64,000 nt of DNA from Hyphomicrobiales bacterium (GTDB lineage: Bacteria > Pseudomonadota > Alphaproteobacteria > Rhizobiales > Methyloligellaceae): the NCBI GenBank assembly GCA_021775595.1, contig JAJFHN010000010.1, positions 1 through 64,000 on the forward strand. Reading direction: 5' to 3'. Shown here one piece after another: positions 42,534 to 51,834 of the stretch. The stretch's first letter is position 1, and each line of letters starts with the position of its first letter. The notes below the pieces were generated by a model. The model was not told the DNA's origin. It did not search any database and was given only the letters and a program-made list of their open reading frames with translations. Both the position numbers and the translations under genes were made by a program.

Positions 42534-42941
42534 TCAGCGGCCTGGCACGTTGCGCCGAACGGACCCGCTGGCACCGACGATCGTCACGCGGCGGATGCCC
42601 GGAGGCAGTTTCCTCATTGGAACCTCGATGCTGAAGGGCGTCGGTATGGGCAGGAGCAGCGCGTTCTTGGTGCAACCTACAACCCGGATGATCCAATTGC
42701 CCCGGCTGGCCGGTTTGTGATCGAGCACGACATCCATATTGGCGAAGCGGCGCGAGCCGCCGATATAGAGATACCAGCCGCGCCGCCCGCCGTCCTCGAA
42801 GGAAACGGAGTCGAAATCGATCGGTTGGCACGAGCCTGCCAAAATGGCTTCCGCCCGCTGCGCGCCGCCGAGCGCCAGGGCTGCAAACAGCATCAGCGTT
42901 GCCAGGCAGGTGGCCAGTCGAACCGGTCGCAGATTTCTCAT
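42534..42941 (-). CDS. Small exported protein of unknown function; possible frameshift near its 3' end
   Basis: This is a 135-aa protein with a clear signal peptide (about 1-31, ending in AQRAEA). A compact domain with two Cys (AGSCQPIDFD and VVGCTKNALL) follows, which could form a disulfide in the periplasm. I do not recognise the family. The ATG lies 23 nt after the permease stop with GAAGGG upstream, so the two may be cotranscribed. The frame stops at 42534 after VRRNVPGR, yet another frame over 42409-42550 continues with strongly coding-like codon use and ends FMTERR at 42409, so the gene may be frameshifted. Confidence 0.65.
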   Translation of the reverse strand: MRNLRPVRLATCLATLMLFAALALGGAQRAEAILAGSCQPIDFDSVSFEDGGRRGWYLYIGGSRRFANMDVVLDHKPASRGNWIIRVVGCTKNALLLPIPTPFSIEVPMRKLPPGIRRVTIVGASGSVRRNVPGR

Positions 42942-42964
42942 AACAATATGCCCTTCACGACGGA

Positions 42965-44317
42965 TCAGCCGAAGGCCAGCATTGCCAAAAACAAGGCGGC
43001 AATGAGGGCGACAGCCCAGTTGAATTCATCGAAACGCCTGGCCGCCGCCTTGACCACACAGTGGGTGACAAAGCCAAGCCCGATACCGGTGCTGATCGAA
43101 AATGTAAGCGGCATGGCGATCACGATCACCGCGGCGGGAATATAGTCACTGGCGTCGTCCCAGTTCACGCCCTTGAGGCTCGCCAGCATCATGCAGGCGA
43201 CGAAGACCAGCGCCGGTGCAGTGGCAAAAATAGGCACCGACTTGGCGACAGGCGCCAACGCAATCGCCAAGACGAACAGCATAGCCACGACGAGCGCCGC
43301 AAGCCCGGTGCGCCCGCCTTCCTGGATGCCGGCGGCGCTCTCGATATAGCTCGTGGTGGTCGAGGTGCCGAGTGCCGCGCCAATCACCGTGGCGCCCGAG
43401 TCGGCAATAAGCGCCCGGCGCAAGCGCGGCAGCCTGCCCTTCTCATCCAGCAGATGGCCCTGATGGCCAACGGCGATCAGCGTGCCGGCGGTATCCAAAA
43501 TATCGATCAACAGAAAGGTAAAAATCACGCCGATCAGCGCCGGCGCCAATGCGCCTTCGATGTTCAATTGCAAAAAAGTCGGTGCGATCTCAGGCGGCGT
43601 GATTGGGTGCAGCATTGGCGCTTGCTGGCCGGTGAAAATGGCAAGGAGCGTGATGGCGCCGATGCCAAACAGCAACGCGCCGCTGATCCTGCGCACATAG
43701 AAATACACGATCAGCAAGAACCCGACGCAGGCAAGCAGCGTGCCCGGCTCACTAAAATCACCAAGCGTGACCAATGTCGTCGGGTGATCCTGGATGATGC
43801 CGGCGTTTTGCAGACCGATGATCGCCAAAAACAAGCCGATGCCGGCGGCGATGCCGAGCTTCAAGTCCTTTGGGATGGCGTTGATCAGCCACTCGCGAAA
43901 CGGCGTGAGCGAGAGGGCCAAAAACAACACGCCCGAAACAAAGACGCAGCCGAGCGCAATTTGCCAGTTGCCGCCCAGCGCCGGCACCACGGTGTAAGCG
44001 AAATAGGCGTTGAGACCCATGCCGGGCGCCAGCGCGATCGGGTAGTTCGCCAGCAACCCCATCAGGGCCGAGCCGACCGCGGCCGCCAAGCAGGTGGCGA
44101 CAAAAACGGCGCCGAAATCCATTCCCGCTTGGCTCAAAATCGCCGGATTGAGGAAGATGATATAGGCCATGGTGAGGAAGGTCGCGAGACCTGCCCGCAC
44201 CTCCCGGCCCTTGGTCGTGCCCGCTTCGGCGAGACCGAAAAAGCGGTCGACTTCGTCGCCCTGCACGCCAGCTTCAGCGCGCGTCTTTTTGTTGGCCGGT
44301 TTCTTGGATGACGCCAT
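42965..44317 (-). CDS. NCS2-family purine permease (AzgA/GhxP-like)
   Basis: This is a 450-aa inner-membrane transporter with about 12-14 membrane segments, expected to import adenine, guanine or hypoxanthine by proton symport. Family landmarks are REVRAGLATFLTMAYIIFLN at the N-terminus, ALAPGMGLNAYFAY (first half-repeat), LIDILDTAGTLIAVG and LGTSTTTSYIESAAGIQEGG (second half-repeat). These point to the AzgA branch rather than the UraA/xanthine branch. A charged 35-residue N-terminus precedes the first helix. It is divergent from the DUF1254 gene across 199 bp. Confidence 0.9.
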   Translation of the reverse strand: MASSKKPANKKTRAEAGVQGDEVDRFFGLAEAGTTKGREVRAGLATFLTMAYIIFLNPAILSQAGMDFGAVFVATCLAAAVGSALMGLLANYPIALAPGMGLNAYFAYTVVPALGGNWQIALGCVFVSGVLFLALSLTPFREWLINAIPKDLKLGIAAGIGLFLAIIGLQNAGIIQDHPTTLVTLGDFSEPGTLLACVGFLLIVYFYVRRISGALLFGIGAITLLAIFTGQQAPMLHPITPPEIAPTFLQLNIEGALAPALIGVIFTFLLIDILDTAGTLIAVGHQGHLLDEKGRLPRLRRALIADSGATVIGAALGTSTTTSYIESAAGIQEGGRTGLAALVVAMLFVLAIALAPVAKSVPIFATAPALVFVACMMLASLKGVNWDDASDYIPAAVIVIAMPLTFSISTGIGLGFVTHCVVKAAARRFDEFNWAVALIAALFLAMLAFG

Positions 44318-44516
44318 TGCAGCCCCTCGCCCGATCGAACCGTTGTCACACCACAGGCCGGGCGGAGCGTCAATCGGCGTGGCGGGTCCTTACGGAACAA
44401 CCAGGGTGGAGCTGTCACACGCCTGGGCCCGCGCGGCAGTTTCATGCCATGATTATTGCTTCGTCGATCGATCGCGACGAATTCCGAATTACGGACCTGT
44501 GGAAGGAGTTTCCGAA

Positions 44517-45542
44517 ATGAAAAAACTTCGCTCAAATTACGTTCTTGCGGCTGCCATTACGCTGCTTCTTGGATCTCCGACCCTCGCCGACGACGCGCCC
44601 ATTACGGTGAACGTGGAAAATTACGCCCGCGCCGAGACCGACATGCAGATCGACCGGATGCTGAAAATGGCAGAGGGCGTAGACAAATGGGCCCACAACC
44701 GCCTGCCAACACCGCTCGACAAGCAGAACGTCATCCGCATGAACCGCGATACGCTCTACAGCTTCGCGATCGTCGACATCTCCAAGGGCGCCACCGTGAC
44801 ATTACCCGATGCGGGCAAGCGATACATGTCTATGATGGTCGTCAACAATGATGGCTATATCAACGAGGTTTTTCATGGCGGCGGTACTTATGAGCTGACC
44901 ATGGATGAGTTCGATACGCCCTTTGTGGTTCTCGCCGTACGCACCCTCGTCAACTCATCGGAAGAAGCGGACATCAAGGCGGCAAACGCGCTGCAAGATA
45001 AAATGAAGATCGAGGCCGGATCGACCAAACCGTTCGTCATGCCGAACTACGATAAGAAGAGCTACGACGCGACCTACCAGCCGCTTCTCGAGCTGAGCAA
45101 GGGCATTCCAAACACCAAGAAGACATTCGGCAAGAAGGCGGACGTGGATCCGGTGCGCTTCATTCTGGGCTCGGCCTCCGGCTGGGGCGGTCTGCCAATC
45201 GAGGAAGCCTATTATCTCAACGTGAATCCCAACCTTCCGGTCGGCGAATATCAGGTGACGGTTAAGGACGTGCCGGTCGACGCCTTCTGGTCCATCAGCA
45301 TGTACAACAAGGATGGTTATTTCCAGAAGAATGCTCTCAACGCCTATAGCGTGAATAACCTTACTGCAAAGCCGAACGAAGACGGCTCGATCACCGTCAA
45401 TCTCGGCGGCTGCGAGGACAAGCGCGTGAACTGTCTGCCGCTGACGCAGGGCTGGAACTACGTCGTTCGCATGTACCAGCCGCGCAAGGAAATTCTCGAC
45501 GGCGAGTGGATTTTCCCGGGACCCAAAGCATTGAAAAACTAG
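44517..45542 (+). CDS. DUF1254/DUF1214 domain exported protein
   Basis: This is a 341-aa protein with a Sec signal peptide (ending near SPTLADDA), so it is probably periplasmic. The N-terminal part (YARAETDMQIDRMLKMAEGV, NRDTLYSFAIVDIS) fits DUF1254. The C-terminal part (VPVDAFWSISMYNKDGYFQ, NYVVRMYQPRKEILDGEW) fits DUF1214. No function is established for the pair. The frame is open from 44169 opposite the permease, but the ATG at 44517 has an AGGAG ribosome site and starts the signal peptide. It appears monocistronic. Confidence 0.85.
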   Translation: MKKLRSNYVLAAAITLLLGSPTLADDAPITVNVENYARAETDMQIDRMLKMAEGVDKWAHNRLPTPLDKQNVIRMNRDTLYSFAIVDISKGATVTLPDAGKRYMSMMVVNNDGYINEVFHGGGTYELTMDEFDTPFVVLAVRTLVNSSEEADIKAANALQDKMKIEAGSTKPFVMPNYDKKSYDATYQPLLELSKGIPNTKKTFGKKADVDPVRFILGSASGWGGLPIEEAYYLNVNPNLPVGEYQVTVKDVPVDAFWSISMYNKDGYFQKNALNAYSVNNLTAKPNEDGSITVNLGGCEDKRVNCLPLTQGWNYVVRMYQPRKEILDGEWIFPGPKALKN

Positions 45543-45693
45543 CAAGCGGAGAATTGCCGGGCCGACAAGGCGCCGGTTTGCCCTGCGGCTGCATCTCTCT
45601 CAACCCATCTCGCTTCGAGGGACGCGTCTGGTTAAGGTGCGCGCTATAGGGGCCGCGGACCCCGAGGGATCAAGCGAAACGGAGCGATGAATT

Positions 45694-46653
45694 ATGAGTG
45701 CTGAAACGATCTGCGTTGTCGGCTGCAGCGGCTTTATCGGCAGCCACGTGACGGCCGAACTGCTCAAGCGCGGCTACAATGTGCATGGCACGCTGCGTGA
45801 TGCCCAAGGCGAGAAGGCCGATTGGCTGATGTCGGGTGTCGCGGCGGAGGCCAGCGGCGACAACACGCTCACGCTGTTTTCGGCCGATGCCTTCGACAAG
45901 GACTCGTTTGGCCCCGCCATGAAAGGGTGCAGCGGCGTGATCGTGTGCGCCGGATCGCCGGCAGTTCAACCCGAAACGGTGGAGCTCATGGCGGCAATCG
46001 CCGAGAACGTAACCCAAGCGGCGATCGATGCCGGGATCAGCAGAGCGGTCTACACCTCGAGCACGGGTTCCACCAACCCACCAGAGGGCGAACCCGAGCT
46101 CAAGAACGAAGTCGATCATTGGTCGGATGACACGCTGCAGCTCGAACAGGGCAAGTACGCCGCCGTCGGCAAAACCCGTCTGGACAGATACGTATTGGAT
46201 AAGATGGACGCCTCAAACGGCGCCTTTCGCGCGTGCACCATCAACCCGACCATCATTGTCGGCCCGAGCTACAAACCGGAACCAGAGGGAAGCTTCGAGC
46301 GCTTTGCGGCAATCATTCGCGGCGAGCGTTTCACCGATAAAATTCCCAACGGCTCGCTCTCCTATATCGATGCACGCGATTTGGCCGCGCTCCACGTCAA
46401 CGCGCTGGAGAACGATCAGGCGAGCGGGCGGTATTTCGGCGTCAAACAAAGCTGGCATTGGCGCGATATCCTGGCGGCGCTCGAGCGCGTCCATCCAGAC
46501 TACAAGGCGCCGGCCTGGGACCCGGACGAGACGCCGGTGCGCGCGACGCAGTTCGACCTGACGCGGCAAAATTCGCTGGGCGTCAATGTTCGCGGGCTCG
46601 ATGAAATGCTGGAAGGCTACATCGCGGAACTCAAACACCGCGAGATGATCTAG
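45694..46653 (+). CDS. Extended SDR, NAD(P)-dependent epimerase/dehydratase (dihydroflavonol reductase-like)
   Basis: This is a 319-aa Rossmann-fold oxidoreductase. The dinucleotide-binding loop is VVGCSGFIGSH near the N-terminus, and YTSSTGSTNPPEGEP carries the likely catalytic Ser/Thr. The usual YxxxK active-site pair is not in register: the sequence is KYAAVGKT, with five steps from Tyr to Lys instead of four. ARDLAALHVNALEN and SGRYFGV resemble the reductase family of dihydroflavonol and cinnamoyl-CoA reductases. Substrate unknown. GGAG lies 13 nt upstream of the ATG, and a possible promoter element GCTATAG lies near 45646. Confidence 0.8.
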   Translation: MSAETICVVGCSGFIGSHVTAELLKRGYNVHGTLRDAQGEKADWLMSGVAAEASGDNTLTLFSADAFDKDSFGPAMKGCSGVIVCAGSPAVQPETVELMAAIAENVTQAAIDAGISRAVYTSSTGSTNPPEGEPELKNEVDHWSDDTLQLEQGKYAAVGKTRLDRYVLDKMDASNGAFRACTINPTIIVGPSYKPEPEGSFERFAAIIRGERFTDKIPNGSLSYIDARDLAALHVNALENDQASGRYFGVKQSWHWRDILAALERVHPDYKAPAWDPDETPVRATQFDLTRQNSLGVNVRGLDEMLEGYIAELKHREMI

Positions 46654-46689
46654 CGCGCAAGCCGCACTTCTTTGAAGCCAAACCATCCT

Positions 46690-46786
46690 CCATCCGGATG
46701 GCACTTGGCCCAGTTAGCATTGCGTCGAACTGGCTCTCTTCTGCGGGCGCCGGGCGGGCGGTCAACCCTCAAGCCCGCTTGCGGGC
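46690..46786. promoter_or_regulatory. Two dyads upstream of the 5-oxoprolinase gene
   Basis: CCATCCGGATGG (46690-46701) is a perfect 12-bp palindrome. GCCCGC-TT-GCGGGC (46773-46786) is a tight hairpin 30 nt before the predicted start. The first lies 36 nt after the SDR stop and could be a binding site; the second could be a leader hairpin or terminator without a T run. Function unknown. Confidence 0.3.
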
Positions 46787-46815
46787 AAATGGCCCAACGC
46801 CTATTGCTTTTGGCC

Positions 46816-49800
46816 ATGGCGCGTCAGAAAAAATGGCAGTTTTGGATCGACCGCGGCGGCACGTTTACCGACGTCGTGGCGCGCGCGCCCGATGGGCACA
46901 TCCAAACGCGCAAGCTGCTCTCCGAAAACCCCGAGAGCTACCGCGACGCGGCAATCCAGGGCATTCGCGATTGCTTGGGGCTTGAACCTGGCGGCGCTGT
47001 TCCATCGGATCAGATCGCGGCGGTCAAAATGGGCACCACCGTCGCGACCAATGCGCTGCTCGAGCGCAAGGGCGAGCGAGTTTCTCTGCTGGTCACGCGG
47101 GGCTTTCGCGATGCGCTGCGCATCGGGACGCAGGCGCGACCAGATATCTTTGCCCGAGAGATCGTCAAGCCCGAGATGCTTTATGACCGGGTCGATGAGG
47201 TCACCGAGCGGGTGGGCGCCGACGGGAATATAGAAACGCCGCTCGACGAGACCACCGCACGCCAAGCGCTCGAGACGGCGAGGTCAGAGGGCATCGACGC
47301 GGTGGCGATCGTCTTCATGCACGCCTACGCCTTTCCCGCACACGAGGCGCGTGTGGCGGAGATCGCGCGCGAAATGGGCTTCGGTCAGATCTCCACCAGC
47401 CATGGCGCGAGTCCGCTCATCAAATTCGTCGGGCGCGGCGATACCTGCGTGGCGGATGCGTATCTCTCACCAATCCTGCGCCGCTATGTGAGCCAAGTGG
47501 AGAGCGAGCTCGGCATCGAGGACGGCGAACAACTGCAACTGATGTTCATGACGAGCGCCGGCGGGTTGACCAATGCGCGGCTGTTTCAAGGCAAGGACGC
47601 AATTTTGTCAGGCCCGGCGGGAGGCGTCGTCGGCGCGGTGGAGACAGCTAAGCTCGCGGGGCTCGAGCGCATCATCGGGTTCGACATGGGGGGCACGTCC
47701 ACCGATGTGTGCCATTTCGACGGCCACTATGAGCGGGCCTTTGAGACGGAAGTCGCTGGCGTGCGCATGCGCGCGCCGATGATGGCAATCCACACCGTGG
47801 CGGCGGGCGGCGGCTCGGTGCTGCACTACGACGGCGCGCGCTTTCGGGTGGGGCCGGATTCTGCCGCGGCCGACCCTGGACCGCTTTGCTATCGGCGCGG
47901 CGGACCGCTCGCTGTGACCGACGCCAATGTCATGGTTGGCAAGCTCAATCCGAAATATTTCCCCGCCATTTTCGGGACCCGCGGCGACGAGCCACTTGAT
48001 AGCCACGCGGTCGAACAAGCCTTCGGCAAGCTGGCTGGGGAGATCGGCGATGGACGAAGTGCCGAACGCGTGGCCGACGGTTTCCTGCATATCGCGGTCG
48101 AGAACATGGCGAATGCCATCAAGAAGATATCGGTGCAGCGCGGCTATGACGTGACGCGCTACACGCTGGCCTGTTTCGGCGGCGCCTGCGGCCAACACGC
48201 CTGCGCGGTGGCCGATGCGCTCGGCATGGAGCAGGTCTTGATCCATCCGCTTTCGGGCGTGCTCTCGGCCTATGGCATGGGTTTGGCGGACGTGCGCGCC
48301 AACCGGGTACGCGCCATCGAGCGCAGCCTTGATGCAGCCGGCATCGCCATCTGCCAAGAACTCGGACGCGATCTCGAAGCCGCAACCAAGAGCGAGCTCG
48401 AAGGCCAGGGCATCGGCGCGGCCGAGATTACAACCAAGCTTGATACGCATCTGCGCTACGCCGGAACCGACACCGCACTCGAAATCGAATTGGCAGAGCT
48501 TGAGACCATGCGGGCGAATTTCGAAGCCCTGCACAAACGCCGTTTCGGCTTTATCAGCCCCGAAAAGACGATCGAGATCGAGGCGCTGTCGGTCGAGAGC
48601 GCCGGTGGCGGCGAAACGGCGGATGAAGCCGAATGTCCCACGGTGGACGGGACGCCCGAGCCAACGGATCGGACCAAGATCTACACCGGCGGCGCCTGGC
48701 AAGAGGCACACGTCCATCTCCGCGACGGCTTGCAGCCGGGACATATGGTCAGCGGGCCGGCGCTCATTATTGAGGACCATCAAACGGTGGTCATTGAGCC
48801 CGGCTGGGCCGTTAAGGTCACAGCCAAAAACCACCTGCTCATGAGCCGCCATATGCCGCGGCCCGCAGCTCACGCCGTCGGCACGCAGGCCGATCCGGTG
48901 ATGCTCGAAGTCTTCAATAATCTCTTCATGGCGATCGCGGAGCAAATGGGCGTGGCGCTACAGCTCACCGCGCAATCGGTGAACATCAAGGAGCGTCTCG
49001 ACTTTTCTTGCGCGCTGTTCTCTGGCAAGGGCGAACTGATTGCCAACGCACCCCACATGCCGGTCCATCTGGGTTCGATGGACCGAAGCGTTGAAGCGGT
49101 GATACGCGCAAGCCAAGGCCAGATGCGGCCCGGTGACGTCTATATGCTGAACGCGCCATATAATGGCGGTACGCATCTGCCCGATATCACCGTGATCACG
49201 CCGGTGTTTGGGACCAATTCCCGCGATCTCCTGTTCTATGTCGCGAGCCGCGGCCACCATGCCGATATCGGCGGCGTCACGCCTGGATCGATGACGCCGC
49301 TGGCCACCAGCGTGGAACAGGAAGGCATCTATATTGAACCCTTCAAGCTGGTTGAGGACGGTCGCTTTCGCGAGGACGAGGTCCATCAGCTGCTCAGCCA
49401 AGGCCCCTACCCGGCGCGATCGCCCAAGCAGAACATCGCCGACCTCAAGGCGCAAATCGCGGCCAACGAAAAGGGCGTGCTGGAGCTTGGCCGCATGGTG
49501 GGCGATTTCGGGCTCGACGTGGTCCAGGCCTATATGGTTCACGTGCAGGACAATGCCGAAGAAAGCGTGCGGCGCGTCATCGACGTGCTCGGCGATTGCG
49601 CTTTCGAAGTCGAAATGGATGGCGGCATGCGGGTCAAAGCGGCGATCAGCGTCGACCGTAAGAACCGCGCCGCCACGATCGACTTCAGCGGCACTTCGGC
49701 CCAGCAAGCCAACAACTTCAATGCGCCCGAACCGGTGACGCGCGCCGCGGTGCTTTACGTCTTCCGCGTCATGGTGGCCGATCAAATTCCGATGAACGCC

Positions 49801-50436
49801 GGTTGCCTCAAACCGATCAAGATCATTCTGCCCGAAGGCTGCATGCTTTCGCCGCAGTTTCCGGCCGCGGTCGTTGCCGGCAATGTGGAAACGAGCCAGG
49901 TGGTGACCAACTGCCTATTCGGCGCGCTGGATGCTCTGGGTTCGTCCCAAGGGACCATGAACAATCTGACCTTCGGCAATGCGCGGCATCAATATTACGA
50001 GACAATCTGCTCGGGCGCGCCGGCGGGACCGGGCTTTGACGGCGCCTCGGCCGTCCACACGCACATGACCAACACCCGGCTCACCGACCCGGAGGTGTTG
50101 GAGCTGCGCTACCCCGTCATGCTCGAGACATTCGCCATTCGCGAAGGCTCAGGCGGCAGGGGCGCGTGGTGTGCGGGTGATGGCATCATCCGGCAGATCC
50201 GGTTTCTCGAGGCCATGGACTGCGCCATCCTGTCGGGCTACCGCGAGGTCGCGCCGTTTGGGCTGGAAGGCGGCGAAGCTGGCCAACGGGGAGAGAATTG
50301 GGTTCGGCGGGCGGATGGCTCGCGAGAGCGGCTGAAGGGGTGCGATCAGACCAAGATGGCTCCAGGCGATGCCATCATCATCCAAACGCCAACGGGCGGC
50401 GGTTTCGGGCGGCCCAACGAGAAGGGGCGCGGTTAG
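46816..50436 (+). CDS. 5-oxoprolinase, fused HyuA-HyuB hydantoinase/oxoprolinase
   Basis: This is a 1206-aa cytosolic enzyme expected to open 5-oxo-L-proline to glutamate using ATP (glutathione breakdown or pyroglutamate salvage). The N-terminal half is hydantoinase A/oxoprolinase: [33 protein letters not shown] and [17 protein letters not shown] (actin-like ATP site). The C-terminal half from about residue 690 is hydantoinase [33 protein letters not shown] and [19 protein letters not shown]. Fusion in one chain matches eukaryotic-type OPLAH; the N-methylhydantoinase/acetone carboxylase subunits are usually separate. ATG 46789 and 46672 are upstream alternatives. No strong ribosome site is seen. 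Confidence 0.88.
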   Translation: MARQKKWQFWIDRGGTFTDVVARAPDGHIQTRKLLSENPESYRDAAIQGIRDCLGLEPGGAVPSDQIAAVKMGTTVATNALLERKGERVSLLVTRGFRDALRIGTQARPDIFAREIVKPEMLYDRVDEVTERVGADGNIETPLDETTARQALETARSEGIDAVAIVFMHAYAFPAHEARVAEIAREMGFGQISTSHGASPLIKFVGRGDTCVADAYLSPILRRYVSQVESELGIEDGEQLQLMFMTSAGGLTNARLFQGKDAILSGPAGGVVGAVETAKLAGLERIIGFDMGGTSTDVCHFDGHYERAFETEVAGVRMRAPMMAIHTVAAGGGSVLHYDGARFRVGPDSAAADPGPLCYRRGGPLAVTDANVMVGKLNPKYFPAIFGTRGDEPLDSHAVEQAFGKLAGEIGDGRSAERVADGFLHIAVENMANAIKKISVQRGYDVTRYTLACFGGACGQHACAVADALGMEQVLIHPLSGVLSAYGMGLADVRANRVRAIERSLDAAGIAICQELGRDLEAATKSELEGQGIGAAEITTKLDTHLRYAGTDTALEIELAELETMRANFEALHKRRFGFISPEKTIEIEALSVESAGGGETADEAECPTVDGTPEPTDRTKIYTGGAWQEAHVHLRDGLQPGHMVSGPALIIEDHQTVVIEPGWAVKVTAKNHLLMSRHMPRPAAHAVGTQADPVMLEVFNNLFMAIAEQMGVALQLTAQSVNIKERLDFSCALFSGKGELIANAPHMPVHLGSMDRSVEAVIRASQGQMRPGDVYMLNAPYNGGTHLPDITVITPVFGTNSRDLLFYVASRGHHADIGGVTPGSMTPLATSVEQEGIYIEPFKLVEDGRFREDEVHQLLSQGPYPARSPKQNIADLKAQIAANEKGVLELGRMVGDFGLDVVQAYMVHVQDNAEESVRRVIDVLGDCAFEVEMDGGMRVKAAISVDRKNRAATIDFSGTSAQQANNFNAPEPVTRAAVLYVFRVMVADQIPMNAGCLKPIKIILPEGCMLSPQFPAAVVAGNVETSQVVTNCLFGALDALGSSQGTMNNLTFGNARHQYYETICSGAPAGPGFDGASAVHTHMTNTRLTDPEVLELRYPVMLETFAIREGSGGRGAWCAGDGIIRQIRFLEAMDCAILSGYREVAPFGLEGGEAGQRGENWVRRADGSRERLKGCDQTKMAPGDAIIIQTPTGGGFGRPNEKGRG

Positions 50437-50493
50437 ACCGCGCCCCAGGGCATTGCGTGCAAGACTGGCTGAAGAGTTAGAACGGGAGGCGCT

Positions 50494-50886
50494 TCAACCG
50501 GTTGCCGGAACGGTGTTCGCGCCGGGATCAGGATCCTTGTCGCGGTCAGCCATGAACTGATCGAACTCCGCTTTGTCCTTGGCCGCGCGCAGGCGTTCCA
50601 GAAAGGCGCGGAATTCCTCTGCCTCCTGCTCGAGGCGGCGCAGCGTATCGGCGCGATATTCGTCGAACGCATTGTTGCCGGTTGATCGCATCGTGCGGGC
50701 GGTGTTCTGCCAGCCCATCATCTGCTCGCGCTTCCAACCATTCCGCTTTCCACATCCCATGCGTCCGCTCCAAAACAAGTAAAACAAGATCCCCAGGCCC
50801 AACGGCCAGAAAACGATGAAACTGACAATCATCAATGTGATCCATGCCGGTTTCCCGTAATCGTCCAGGGTTTCAATAACATCCAT
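50494..50886 (-). CDS. DUF2852 membrane protein
   Basis: This is a 130-aa protein with one membrane segment (about 14-39, AWITLMIVSFIVFWPLGLGI). A cytoplasmic, charged helical region follows with NNAFDEYRADTLRRLEQEAE and FLERLRAAKDKAEFDQFM, the DUF2852 signature found in alphaproteobacteria. Function unknown. A GGAGAGG ribosome site lies 8-14 nt before the ATG. An unusual AT-rich dyad lies 20 nt upstream of the start. Confidence 0.88.
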   Translation of the reverse strand: MDVIETLDDYGKPAWITLMIVSFIVFWPLGLGILFYLFWSGRMGCGKRNGWKREQMMGWQNTARTMRSTGNNAFDEYRADTLRRLEQEAEEFRAFLERLRAAKDKAEFDQFMADRDKDPDPGANTVPATG

Positions 50887-50905
50887 TGTCCGACCTCTCC
50901 ATATT

Positions 50906-50927
50906 AATGTTATTCACATTAACATAA
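50906..50927. promoter_or_regulatory. Nested inverted repeats just upstream of the DUF2852 gene
   Basis: TTAATGT-TATTC-ACATTAA (50906-50924) is a perfect 7-bp inverted repeat. A second, overlapping dyad ATGTTA-TTCACAT-TAACAT spans 50909-50927. The block is strikingly AT-rich against its GC-rich surroundings and lies 20 nt before the start codon, where a repressor would block initiation. The nearest regulator gene is the TetR-type gene at 51031. Confidence 0.5.
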
Positions 50928-51030
50928 AGGGTGCGCGAGGCCCGTTGTCAATATTGGCTGGAGAAATAATCGCAGCTGTCGCGCGTTCAGCGTGGCTGCG
51001 GGGCGCCGCCGGAACACGTACCAATGGCAA

Positions 51031-51690
51031 TTACTTGGTGGGTGCGCCGCTCTGGGGCAACAGACCAAGACCGATCAGATAGATCAGACTGCCGGTCTCG
51101 AGCACCTCCTCGGCGCTCAAGGGTACCTTGCCGCTCGTCGGTTTTCCCTTGGCGAACAGCGTGGCTATGCCATGGGTGAGCGCCCAGACGTGCATGCTCA
51201 TCAGAGCCTTGGGAGGGCGCATCTCGTCCGGCAAGCCTTGGCACAATCGCTCGCAGGCGCGCTCCAGAATATCAAAGGCGCGATCCGAAGCAGCCGCCAG
51301 TTCGGGGTGAAGTGCGGCAGGCAACTCAGTCTCGAACATCGCCGCATAGCTTGCAGGCTCTTCGCGGGCAAATTGCAGATAAGCGCGCCCCATCGCCTCG
51401 AATGCCGCAATGGCAGAGGGCTCACCGCCGGCCCAAGCTTCTTCCAACTGGTCGGCAAATCGATCAAAGCCCGTGTGCGCGACAGCGGCGAGCAACGCCT
51501 CTCGGTCCTTGAAATGGCGGTAAGGCGCAGCAACCGAGACGCCCGCCAAGCGGGCCGCTTCCGTCAGGGTGAAGCCTTCGGGGCCGCGTTTTTCGATCAG
51601 CTGACGCGCCGCCTCGATCAGCACTTCGCGCAAATTGCCGTGGTGGTAGCCGCGTCGGCGGCGCCATTGCCGAGGTCTTGAAGGACTCAT
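51031..51690 (-). CDS. TetR/AcrR-family regulator with WHG-type C-terminal domain
   Basis: This is a 219-aa one-component regulator. The N-terminal helix-turn-helix region is GYHHGNLREVLIEAARQLIE ... TLTEAARLAGVSVAAPYRHF (about 14-60). The C-terminal ligand domain fits the WHG group (YHHGNLR-start subfamily). The frame extends to 51774, but the ATG at 51690 gives the usual N-terminus. It is divergent from the five-gene FAH-MBL-DUF427-methyltransferase-MOSC operon over 144 bp, which contains an inverted repeat, so that operon is the likely target. The DUF2852 gene downstream is another candidate. Confidence 0.88.
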   Translation of the reverse strand: MSPSRPRQWRRRRGYHHGNLREVLIEAARQLIEKRGPEGFTLTEAARLAGVSVAAPYRHFKDREALLAAVAHTGFDRFADQLEEAWAGGEPSAIAAFEAMGRAYLQFAREEPASYAAMFETELPAALHPELAAASDRAFDILERACERLCQGLPDEMRPPKALMSMHVWALTHGIATLFAKGKPTSGKVPLSAEEVLETGSLIYLIGLGLLPQSGAPTK

Positions 51691-51795
51691 GTGAAAGGTT
51701 CTTACTTGAAAGAGCTGAGCCAAGCCAGTCCACACTGGTCGCGCGCTGACGAAATGCGACGACCTTGAAGGCAAATCATCTCAAAAAAGCCCAGT

Positions 51796-51813
51796 TGCAG
51801 CGGTTAAGCTGCA
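51796..51813. promoter_or_regulatory. Inverted repeat between the TetR gene and the FAH operon
   Basis: TGCAGC-GGTTAA-GCTGCA is a perfect 6-bp dyad with a 6-nt spacer, 21 nt upstream of the TTG start of the FAH-family gene. Size and position fit an operator for the divergent TetR-type regulator. It could also be a leader hairpin. Confidence 0.45.
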
Positions 51814-51834
51814 CGAAGACGCGGGGGATATGCG

